From Luteibacter sp. SG786 (GTDB lineage: Bacteria; Pseudomonadota; Gammaproteobacteria; Xanthomonadales; Rhodanobacteraceae), in NCBI RefSeq assembly GCF_011759605.1, contig NZ_JAAOYX010000001.1, positions 1,488,001-1,552,000 of the forward strand: a stretch of 64,000 nucleotides of DNA. The letters are read 5' to 3'. Shown piece by piece: positions 26,765-34,212 of this stretch. A model generated the notes under the pieces. The model saw nothing but the letters and a program-made list of their open reading frames with translations. It ran no database searches and was not told the DNA's origin. Both the position numbers and the translations under genes were made by a program. The first letter of the stretch is position 1. Each line of letters begins with the position of its first letter.

Positions 26765-27583
26765 TCAGGATTTGACGAACTCGAGGAGATCGGGATTGAG
26801 GACGTCCGCGTGGGTCGTCAGCATGCCATGAGGAAAGCCGGGGTATGCCTTCAGCTTACCGTTCACGAGCAGGTCGACCGCGCGTGGCACCGAACTGGCG
26901 AACGGGACGATCTGGTCGCCTTCGCCATGCATGACCAAGACAGGCACACTGATCCTCTTCAGATCTTCGGTGTAATCCTCCAGCCAAGAGGAGACGGTCT
27001 CGTAGTGGGCCTGGGCGCTGCCGGCCATGGCCTGACGCCACCAATTCGCGATCACCGCTTCAGATGGAGTGGCATCCGGGCGGTTGAATCCGTAGAAGGG
27101 GCCCTCTGGTACTGCCCGGTAGAATTCAGACCGATTTCCCAGCACCCCTGACTTAACCGCTTCGAACCACTCCGCGGGCTGACCGGCTGGATTCGTACCG
27201 CTTTTCACCATGTTTGGCGTCAACGAGGCCACAAGCACTGCCTTGGCGACCCGATCTTGGTGACGAGCGACGTAGCGGGCCACCTCGCCACCACCGGTGG
27301 AATGCCCGATGTGGATCGCGTTGCGGATACCGAGGTGCTCGGTTAATGCAGCGAGGTCGGCTACCCAGTGGTCCATGTCGTTGCCGAAGCTGACTTGGTC
27401 GGACCGACCATGGCCGCGGCGGTCATGGGCAATCACCCGGTAACCGTGCTGAAGGAAAAACATCATCTGAGCGTCCCAGTCGTCGGCCGACAGGGGCCAG
27501 CCATGGCTGAAGACGATCGGTTGGCCCGTTCCCCAGTCTTTGTAGTAGATTTTTACGCCATCCGGAGTCGTGATCGTAGGCAT
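26765..27583 (-). CDS. Alpha/beta hydrolase, non-haem chloroperoxidase-like
   Basis: A 272-residue alpha/beta hydrolase of the cofactor-free haloperoxidase group, which is usually 270-280 residues. It opens with TPDGVKIYYKDWGTGQPIVFSHGWPL, has the nucleophile Ser in GHSTGGGEVARYVA, the acid in VMHGEGDQIVPF and the His in GFPHGMLTTHADV. A strong AGGAGG lies upstream of ATG 27583. Enzymes of this type act on esters and can form peracids. It is convergent with the MBL-fold gene and divergent from the regulator at 27906. Confidence 0.88.
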   Translation of the reverse strand: MPTITTPDGVKIYYKDWGTGQPIVFSHGWPLSADDWDAQMMFFLQHGYRVIAHDRRGHGRSDQVSFGNDMDHWVADLAALTEHLGIRNAIHIGHSTGGGEVARYVARHQDRVAKAVLVASLTPNMVKSGTNPAGQPAEWFEAVKSGVLGNRSEFYRAVPEGPFYGFNRPDATPSEAVIANWWRQAMAGSAQAHYETVSSWLEDYTEDLKRISVPVLVMHGEGDQIVPFASSVPRAVDLLVNGKLKAYPGFPHGMLTTHADVLNPDLLEFVKS

Positions 27584-27802
27584 CGTTGGTACCTCCTAGC
27601 AAGAAATTGATCGAAGTGTTGGGGCTCCGCGAAACATTGAGAGTGCCGCCGGCGGCAGATGGGAATATCACCCCAATGCAAACCTCACTGGAATCACCCG
27701 AAAGTGTCGTCGTTACGGTTTCACAGCATCCGCAGCAAACCTCCCTGGAAAGGGTGGTTAGCTAGAACAACAGCACTTTTCGTTATGAAGTAGCTCTTAA
27801 TT

Positions 27803-27818
27803 TCACCCGGAAGGGTGA
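27803..27818. promoter_or_regulatory. Inverted repeat TCACCC-N4-GGGTGA, candidate operator
   Basis: A perfect 6-bp inverted repeat with a 4-base spacer lies between the hydrolase and the response-regulator gene. The half site TCACCC also occurs at 27668-27673 and 27694-27699, giving several copies in the 322-bp divergent region. This arrangement fits a regulator-binding region, perhaps for the NarL-type protein encoded just downstream. Confidence 0.45.
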
Positions 27819-27905
27819 TTGCCGACCAGGCGCCTTGCCTTCCAAATAGCCGGTACAGCACTAGGTCGACAGGTTCCCCGCAACCATTTTCTTAATGGAC
27901 GAGTA

Positions 27906-28535
27906 TTGGACAGCGATAGCCCGATTCGGGTCCTAATCGTGGATGATCACCCGATGATGCGGGACGGGCTGCGTTCCACCATTGAACTCGAAGACGACAT
28001 GCGCGTGATCGGCGAAGCCGCTGATGGCGCACAAGCCATCGAGATGCACGCGGCCCTACGCCCCGACGTCACACTGCTCGACCTCCAAATGCCCAACGTC
28101 GATGGGCTGCAGGCGCTCACGGTGATTCGCAAGTCCGAGCCGAACGCGTCAGTTGTGGTTTTCACGATCTATCCAGGCGACGCGCGAGTCACGCAAGCTT
28201 TGACGTTGGGCGCGACTTCTTATCTACTCAAATCAGCCAGTAGCGAAGAAATCATACGCGCCATTCGAGAAGCTGGTTCAGGGCGACAAGTCATCGCACG
28301 GGAAATCAGCTCCGAGCTTGCGACCTATCACGGATCAGCTGTCCTCACCGTGCGGGAATTGACGGTGCTTCGCCTCGTCAAGGAAGGAATGTCCAATCGC
28401 CTCATCGCCGAATCCCTCTTCATTGCCGAGGACACGGTGAAGTCTCACATGAAGAGCATACTGTCCAAACTTGGTGCATCCGATCGTACCCATGCTGTAA
28501 CCATTGCCGAGCGCCGCGGTTTTATCGATCCATAG
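27906..28535 (+). CDS. NarL/FixJ-type response regulator
   Basis: A response regulator with a receiver domain (VLIVDDHPMMRDGL, phosphoacceptor Asp in LLDLQMP, T/S and Lys in LKSASSEE) and a C-terminal LuxR-type HTH (LTVRELTVLRLVKEGMSNRLIAESL, then EDTVKSHMKSIL). The start is uncertain. TTG 27906 gives 209 residues with the Asp at about 59, as usual for the family, while TTG 27819 would add 29 unrelated residues. It is followed by the sensor kinase at 28733. Codon use is less GC-rich than in neighbouring housekeeping genes. Confidence 0.85.
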   Translation: MDSDSPIRVLIVDDHPMMRDGLRSTIELEDDMRVIGEAADGAQAIEMHAALRPDVTLLDLQMPNVDGLQALTVIRKSEPNASVVVFTIYPGDARVTQALTLGATSYLLKSASSEEIIRAIREAGSGRQVIAREISSELATYHGSAVLTVRELTVLRLVKEGMSNRLIAESLFIAEDTVKSHMKSILSKLGASDRTHAVTIAERRGFIDP

Positions 28536-28732
28536 GTTTTCTGGTGGCTTCCGCTGTTACTGGATTGCAAGACCAGCGACGCTACGCGCGGCGAGCCCTT
28601 GCCATCGTCACGCGCACGGGCAGAGGCGTCTGGCGTAAGGTAAATACGACCTTCGGCTCACGCATCCATGTGCTTGCAAGGCCGGAATATCAAAGGGTTG
28701 TGGACTTAACGTCTCAGCGGGGACGAAACTAC

Positions 28733-31720
28733 ATGACGCTTGCAATCCGCATCGCAGTTCTAGCTGTTTGCGTCCTCGTGCTGATGCCCGCAATCGTCCT
28801 CGCACAGAACGACGATCAGCAGCTCGATGGCTTCACGCGGACAGTGTTCTCACAACAGGACGGGGCATTTGGCCATATATCCGGCATGGCTCAGACCCCG
28901 GATGGTTGGATATGGCTCGCAGAGAGAAGCCATCTTTACCGATTCGACGGCATTTTGCCGGAGTTGGTTGAGATTCCGACGCCGGATACTTCTGACATCG
29001 GTACAATTTTTGCCACAAATTCTGGCGACTTGTGGCTATCGTTCGGGTCTGGCCGCACCATCGTCTTGCCCGCAGGGGATGTTCATCAAGCGCGGACGGT
29101 GCCAAAAAAGGACGCATCGGAACTGAAGCGTTTCCAGGAAGACGGCCTCGGTCGTATATGGTCGTTTTCATACAACGCCGTTTATGAAACCACCGGTGAC
29201 GAGTGGCATCAGATCGGAAAGGGCGCCGGCCTTGACGCGGATCACTTCTATTCGATCCTCCTGGATACCGATGGAACCCTCTGGGTCTTGAGCAATAAAG
29301 GAGTATTTACGCTCGCGGAGGGGCGTGCGAAATTCGAAAGCGCTAAGTTCAGTGCCACCTGGATTACCCCTCGCGCAAACGAGGCAGACAACCATGCTCT
29401 TCGCATTTACGGAAATGTCTACCTTAGCATCGTCATCGCGATGGCCGGGAAGAAGGAAGTACCTAGTTTTTGCGGCTCGCGGCTTAGGGTGTTGCGTGAT
29501 ACGCGCGACGGGTTCTGGTTAATGAGTTCTGCTAGCGGGGTACGGCGAGCTTCGTCACCGAATCCCCAGGATCTTTTCGCGCTCGGTGCGTCTCTCGAAA
29601 AAAATATAAGCCCCGCGCCTTCTGTCTGGACGAAGATGTCATCCTCTAGCGCAGGAGGAGGTTTTGAAGATCGCCAGGGTAACGTCTGGGTAGTAACGCG
29701 TACAGGGCTGGAATTGTTTCGACCGAATGTTGCAGCTCGCCTGAAGTTGCCGCGCGGCGACTATGCATACTCAATGCTACCGGACCATGATGCATCGATC
29801 TGGTTTGGGACGGCCCAATCCGTGCATCCGTACCGATGGTGGCACGTGGCCTCGACGATCAAGCCGGCGAGAGGCTACGACCTCGATACCACCGCAGCCT
29901 ATCGCGATATCGACGATAGCGTCTTGCTGGGTTCGGGCGGCGGTCTTCTGCGTCGTTTCAACCATGGGAAATTTGAGCCCGTGAGCCCGCAACCTCCTGG
30001 CTCTGGCCAAGGGGACGACGTGATCGCCATGGCACGGGACGGGCAAGGAAAGCTGTGGGTTTCCATCCTCCGTCGCCCCATTGCGAGGCTTGATAAAGAC
30101 GGTTGGCTTGTCAAAGGCGGGTTTGACCAGCTCCCCGACAAGGGCAATCGGCGCGCCGTAACCGATGCACGTGGAAGATTGTGGCTTAGCTATCCGCATG
30201 AAGTATTCGTCCTCGATGGGCAGCATCTGACACGCTATTCCAGGGATGAAGGGATGGATATAACTAATGTGGGTGACATCATCCCGGACGGCATGACGTT
30301 GTTGGGAGGAGCCGACGGATTGGCCGCGTTTGATGGCCGCCAATTTCGTCGCATCTTTGCACTAGACTCATCCGTTCTTACCAATATCAACGGTATGACG
30401 CGACTCGGGGACGGATCAGTCTGGCTTTATGGCCAAAAGGGTGTAGTTCGCATCGGTGCTGGGGAGATAGAGCATGCTTTAAAAAATCCGCAATACAGGA
30501 TCGCGATACGCGTCTTCGACGATCGCGACGGTGTGCCCGGTGCGGCTCAGAACGCCTATCCCAATCCTTCCCTTGTCCAGGGAGCCGATGGACGTTTGTG
30601 GCTGGCCGGTGATAATGGTCTAGCATGGATCGACCCGGAGAAACTCCCAGCCGCGCGCGAGCCCAAGGTCGTCATTCGATCCATCATGGTCGGCAGTAAG
30701 TCTTATCGCCCGGATTCGGCACTTGCTCTGGCGCCCGGGACGCGCGACATCCAGATTGACTATACGGCCCTTGGCTTGGGTGACGCGACGCGATCCCGCT
30801 TCCGTTATCAGCTAATTGGCGTCGACAAGGACTGGCAGGACGCCGGCGGTCGCAGACAGGCGTTCTACACCAATCTCGGTCCAGGTTCGTACCACTTCCG
30901 AGTCGAGGCACTAAACGAGAACAATACATGGAATGAGACCGCTGACACTGTCCGTTTCGCCATCGAGCCTAAGTTCCATCAAACCACATGGTTCTTCGTT
31001 TTGTGCGCCGTTGTTGTCATTGCGCTGCTGTGGGTGGGCTATCTCTATCGTCTACGCCAAGTAACCAAAGGCTTGATGCGACGACTGGAAGAACGTCATG
31101 CGGAACGCGACCGCATCGCACGCGAGTTGCATGACACCTATCTACAGACGACTCACGGCCTTGTTCTCAAGATGCACGCCGTCAGTCGTGAACTTCCTGA
31201 CGGAAATTCAAAGAAAAGAATCTTAAGCGCGCTGGAGCTCGCACGCGCGGCTTTGGCTGAAGGGCGTGGCCGCGTTTATGCGCTAAGGGCCGGCCCGATG
31301 AAAGACCTGGACTTGGCTGTCGCGTTCAGGGCCATCGCGCAGGAGTTCGCGGGCGATCCCGTGCCCAACTTCATTGTGTCATCGAGCGGCACAAATAGGG
31401 CGGTCGATCCATTGGTCATCGATGAGCTCTACGCAAGCGGTAGAGAAGCCGTTATCAACGCGTTCAATCATGCCTCGGCAAATACCGTTCGTGTCGATCT
31501 TCGCTACGAAAAGAGGGGCGTCCGTGTTGAAATCACCGACGATGGCAAGGGAATAGAGCTCCAAGTCGTCGAAGATAAAGGCATCTCGGGTCACTGGGGA
31601 ATTCGCGGCATGTACGAACGCATGGATCGTGTTGGCGGAATGTGCGAAATCGAAGGCAATACGGCTACCGGGACAAAAGTCACTCTATTTGTGCCGCGGC
31701 GGAGGGCGTACAGGCACTGA
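28733..31720 (+). CDS. Beta-propeller (Reg_prop) sensor histidine kinase, HisKA_3
   Basis: A 995-residue hybrid sensor. A signal peptide (MTLAIRIAVLAVCVLVLMPA) leads a periplasmic two-component-regulator propeller, with repeated 'GxIWxGT/SxG' blades (GWIWLAERSHLYRFDG, GDLWLSFGSG, GNVWVVTRTGLELF). A Y_Y_Y domain (FRYQLIGVDKDWQDAG), one transmembrane helix near residue 760 and a HisKA_3 domain follow, with the phospho-His at about 800 (ARELHDT), then an ATPase region (DDGKGIEL, GIRGMYERM). The start is ATG 28733; GTG 28544 would add a non-conserved leader. It pairs with the upstream response regulator. Confidence 0.87.
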   Translation: MTLAIRIAVLAVCVLVLMPAIVLAQNDDQQLDGFTRTVFSQQDGAFGHISGMAQTPDGWIWLAERSHLYRFDGILPELVEIPTPDTSDIGTIFATNSGDLWLSFGSGRTIVLPAGDVHQARTVPKKDASELKRFQEDGLGRIWSFSYNAVYETTGDEWHQIGKGAGLDADHFYSILLDTDGTLWVLSNKGVFTLAEGRAKFESAKFSATWITPRANEADNHALRIYGNVYLSIVIAMAGKKEVPSFCGSRLRVLRDTRDGFWLMSSASGVRRASSPNPQDLFALGASLEKNISPAPSVWTKMSSSSAGGGFEDRQGNVWVVTRTGLELFRPNVAARLKLPRGDYAYSMLPDHDASIWFGTAQSVHPYRWWHVASTIKPARGYDLDTTAAYRDIDDSVLLGSGGGLLRRFNHGKFEPVSPQPPGSGQGDDVIAMARDGQGKLWVSILRRPIARLDKDGWLVKGGFDQLPDKGNRRAVTDARGRLWLSYPHEVFVLDGQHLTRYSRDEGMDITNVGDIIPDGMTLLGGADGLAAFDGRQFRRIFALDSSVLTNINGMTRLGDGSVWLYGQKGVVRIGAGEIEHALKNPQYRIAIRVFDDRDGVPGAAQNAYPNPSLVQGADGRLWLAGDNGLAWIDPEKLPAAREPKVVIRSIMVGSKSYRPDSALALAPGTRDIQIDYTALGLGDATRSRFRYQLIGVDKDWQDAGGRRQAFYTNLGPGSYHFRVEALNENNTWNETADTVRFAIEPKFHQTTWFFVLCAVVVIALLWVGYLYRLRQVTKGLMRRLEERHAERDRIARELHDTYLQTTHGLVLKMHAVSRELPDGNSKKRILSALELARAALAEGRGRVYALRAGPMKDLDLAVAFRAIAQEFAGDPVPNFIVSSSGTNRAVDPLVIDELYASGREAVINAFNHASANTVRVDLRYEKRGVRVEITDDGKGIELQVVEDKGISGHWGIRGMYERMDRVGGMCEIEGNTATGTKVTLFVPRRRAYRH

Positions 31721-31795
31721 TCATCGCAGGGGAGGGCACGCTGATTAGTCGGTGTTATATGGGAAGAGCGGACAGGAACCACCTGTACGCGCGCT

Positions 31796-32216
31796 TGGCA
31801 ATCGGCCGATCTCGAAGGACTTCAATAATGCACCGCCACGCCGGTCCAGCATTTCTCGGGGCGCGGACTGGGCGATGGCGACAACAGCCTCGGGCCTCCT
31901 GGGTCATCCAGGACGGGGACTTCTGCCTGTTCTGGTGTCTAGGGCCGGCGCTGGGTCTTCGTACACATGCATCCGGAAGAGACCTTGCAGGCCCACGTCG
32001 ACCTGCGCGGGCGATGGTTGTTGCCGATCCATAACGGCACGTTCGACCTGGCCATGCACGTATGGCACGAACCGTTCGAGCGAATCGCGGCGCTGGCGGC
32101 TGCCCGTGGCGTGTCGCTGATCACGCCGGAAATGGGCGAGCGGGTGCACCTGGAATCACCGCAATCCGGCTCGGCTTGGTGGCGCTCCGTCGTGGAATGA
32201 GCGGCTCGGGCCGAAT
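31796..32216 (+). pseudogene. Decayed second copy of the MBL-fold hydrolase 3' end
   Basis: This segment aligns with 26187-26690, the 3' part of the MBL-fold gene and its downstream flank. The first part is diverged, and about 85 bp (corresponding to about 26325-26420) is missing and replaced by a short unrelated stretch. The last 245 bp are about 94% identical by eye, with the same stop codon and the same following bases (GAGCGGCT). The frame is broken, so no product is expected. It marks the right edge of a block holding the hydrolase and the two-component genes. Confidence 0.9.
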
Positions 32217-32319
32217 GAGGGCGAAGGCCCCGATCACGTGATCGACACCCGTGATGACGCCGCGGCAGAGTAGGGGGCCCTTAATTAAGTCCCCTGACCC
32301 ATATCTCGCGTTTTGCCTG

Positions 32320-32775
32320 CTAATCGGGCAGTTGCGATAGGCGATCGAGTAGCGGAAGCGCAGCCCGAAGCACGCCCTGTTCTTGCGGAGACAGCAGGCG
32401 GCGGATTGCTTCCTTGATCTTAGCCGTCCGCGCCTCGCGCTCTCGTTCGAGCGCATCGTTTCCAGCCGGGGTGAGTGTGATAATACGGCTGCGGCGATCG
32501 ACAGGGTTTGTCTCCTGTCGGACCAGACCATTCGCTTCGAGCTGAGCGACAACGAGCCGCATCGTCTGATGCGTAACGCCGCGGCGGCCTGCCAGGGAAG
32601 CGACGCTCATTGGACCCGCGCGTTGCAACAGATCCAGGGTCTCCGATTGCGCCGATCGTTCCGTCCCCGTGTTGTGCCGGACGGCGCGGACGAAAGTGCT
32701 GACACTTCGGCGCAAGTCACGGGCCAACTCGGCTATGGCTTCCTGATCTTCCGTCTTGCTCATAAGGGCCTTCAT
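32320..32775 (-). CDS. MarR family regulator
   Basis: A 151-residue MarR protein with winged-helix features: LDLLQRAGPMSVASLAGRRGVTHQTMRLVVAQLEANGLV, then the wing with DRRSRIITLTPAGNDAL. ATG 32775 overlaps the stop of the upstream gene (ATGA), so the two genes are coupled; ATG 32763 with a closer AAGG is an alternative. It likely controls its own operon through the palindrome at 33210-33230. Confidence 0.87.
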   Translation of the reverse strand: MKALMSKTEDQEAIAELARDLRRSVSTFVRAVRHNTGTERSAQSETLDLLQRAGPMSVASLAGRRGVTHQTMRLVVAQLEANGLVRQETNPVDRRSRIITLTPAGNDALEREREARTAKIKEAIRRLLSPQEQGVLRAALPLLDRLSQLPD

Positions 32776-33179
32776 CCCTGCCGAAGCTGGGCCAACACGC
32801 TGGATAGGGTGTTGATCCCCCAATGCTCTACATAGCGCCCGTCCCGCACCCTCACGATGTCGATCACCTCGATCGCGACCAGCTTTCCGGTGGCTTCCAC
32901 GCCGAGCAACGTGCCGGTGTGCCGGCCCGATATGGTCTTGCGCGTGGTCACCTTATCGCCCTCGGCAATCTGGTCGTGGATCGACACCGTCAGGCCTTCG
33001 AGCGCCGGACGCAGAACGGTATCGAAGGTGTTCCACATGCTCTCGCCGTCGTTCGGAGCGCCGGGCGGCGCGGATCGATTTATGAAGTCCGGCGCCATCA
33101 GCGCGTCAAAGGCCGCTCGGTCGCCGGCGGCGATGACCTCTTCATTGAAACGCCGAACCACCAGTTTGGCATCGTGCAT
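32772..33179 (-). CDS. SnoaL-like/ester cyclase family protein
   Basis: A 135-residue NTF2-fold protein. It shows the SnoaL-like pattern VVRRFNEEVI..GD..AFD.LMAPDFINRSAPPG and a C-terminal VIDIVRVRDGRYVEHWGI strand. Members include polyketide cyclases and many small isomerase-like enzymes of unknown substrate. It starts at ATG 33179 and is first in a two-gene operon with a MarR regulator, which implies induction by a small aromatic or acidic compound. Confidence 0.83.
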   Translation of the reverse strand: MHDAKLVVRRFNEEVIAAGDRAAFDALMAPDFINRSAPPGAPNDGESMWNTFDTVLRPALEGLTVSIHDQIAEGDKVTTRKTISGRHTGTLLGVEATGKLVAIEVIDIVRVRDGRYVEHWGINTLSSVLAQLRQG

Positions 33180-33209
33180 AGCTATCCAGCCTCTACCGTA
33201 AATGTCGAT

Positions 33210-33230
33210 ATATACAGTATAGCTGTATAT
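33210..33230. promoter_or_regulatory. Candidate MarR operator
   Basis: A perfect inverted repeat ATATACAG-N5-CTGTATAT lies 31 bases upstream of the SnoaL-like gene start. MarR repressors bind AT-rich palindromes of this size, and the operon encodes one. Confidence 0.6.
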
Positions 33231-33322
33231 TATAGACCAGGTGCCAGTAGCCCGTTAGGTGTCCGCCGCATGATCGACGATCGATTACGATGTGGGGCGA
33301 GAATCACTAAACGGTGTTTGTC

Positions 33323-33632
33323 GTGGCGGCTCTTGAAAGAAAGATCGTTATAGTTTCCGGCACGCCCCGGCGCTGGGAAGACGACCCTAGCGGTCCCGCT
33401 TGCCCTACGGCTCGGCTTTCCGCTTTTCTCCAAGGACTTCATCAAAGAGACCTTGACCGATATTGTTGAGGTCCATTGCGACTGCGGCGAGATTGAAACT
33501 GCACGTCGCTTCCGTGATCGCGCCGCTGCCAGCGGTCATCATGCCACTCACCCACTGAAAGAAATGCCGCCGGAGATGCTCGCGGAGTACGGCCAGCCGG
33601 ATAGGGCTAGGCCCCGTAATCGCCGTAGATAA
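33323..33632 (+). pseudogene. P-loop kinase-like gene remnant
   Basis: From GTG 33323 the frame reads MAALERKIVIVSGTP. One extra C near 33368 then shifts the frame; corrected, it reads GAGKTTLAVPLALRLGFPL followed by FSKDFIKETLTD. The Walker A motif GxxGxGKTT is intact. The sequence then passes directly to VEVHCDCGEIETARRF and the tail HPLKEMPPEM. About a hundred residues normally lie between these blocks in small AAA/shikimate-kinase-like P-loop kinases, so an internal deletion is likely. The shorter minus-strand frames over this region look like chance. Confidence 0.7.
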
Positions 33633-33789
33633 TCGGAGGAGTCGCCGTGTGAGATCTAGGGTATAGCGACTGACCGGTGTAAACCTTTTGATACGCCCAA
33701 ACGGCCAGTTGAATCGTCATGTCACTGCGTCTAAAACACACGAATTGCTCAAGTTGTTCTCCATCGAACTGACCCCCATGGGGCTTGCC

Positions 33790-34116
33790 ATGATCACGAT
33801 GCGAGTGGTCCTATGTGGACTGGTTGTCGCGATGCTAACGCCCGCTCAATGCGCACTCGCCGGCGATATCGCCAGCGAGCGATCCGTGGGAACTTGGTCA
33901 AAAGGAAGTTTCGCTCAAATCAGTTTCAAGTGTATGCAGGCGTGGATTTGTAGCGCTCCTGATGTATTGCATTCACCGGACACAGTCGTTGTGACCACGG
34001 GGTCGATGAGCGTCATGGGTACATGTAACGCCGCAGGTAGTTCTATCGATAGCTGCAACGCCTGTTCGTCGAACCCACCAGAAACTCCGTGCGAGTATTG
34101 GCTCGAAAAGAAGTAG
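33790..34116 (+). CDS. Small secreted cysteine-rich protein
   Basis: A predicted 108-residue protein with a signal peptide (MRVVLCGLVVAMLTPAQCALA, with short start choices at 33778, 33790 and 33799). The mature part has six Cys residues clustered in the last 60 residues (FKCMQAWIC, GTCNAAGSSIDSCNACSS, PCEYW). I recognise no family. It precedes the large Cys-periodic protein by 96 bases, in a region clearly richer in A+T than the window average. Confidence 0.6.
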   Translation: MITMRVVLCGLVVAMLTPAQCALAGDIASERSVGTWSKGSFAQISFKCMQAWICSAPDVLHSPDTVVVTTGSMSVMGTCNAAGSSIDSCNACSSNPPETPCEYWLEKK

Positions 34117-34212
34117 CTTCTGACGACGCACTTGTCTTAAGGGGTTGGCAGATACTCGCACAACAGATGTCTGTAGGGCAGGTCCGTGCTGAACGTGTCG
34201 CAATACTGGCAT

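Noticed and set aside
28544-28732. GTG start extension of the sensor kinase
   Set aside because: The extra 63 residues are not conserved-looking and would bury the signal peptide inside the protein.
32285-32310. Perfect palindrome CTTAATTAAG after the MBL remnant
   Set aside because: It has no stem with loop, no gene to regulate nearby and can occur by chance in AT-rich DNA.
33230-33445. Minus-strand frame opposite the kinase remnant
   Set aside because: It is the complement of a clear Walker A remnant and has no family similarity.
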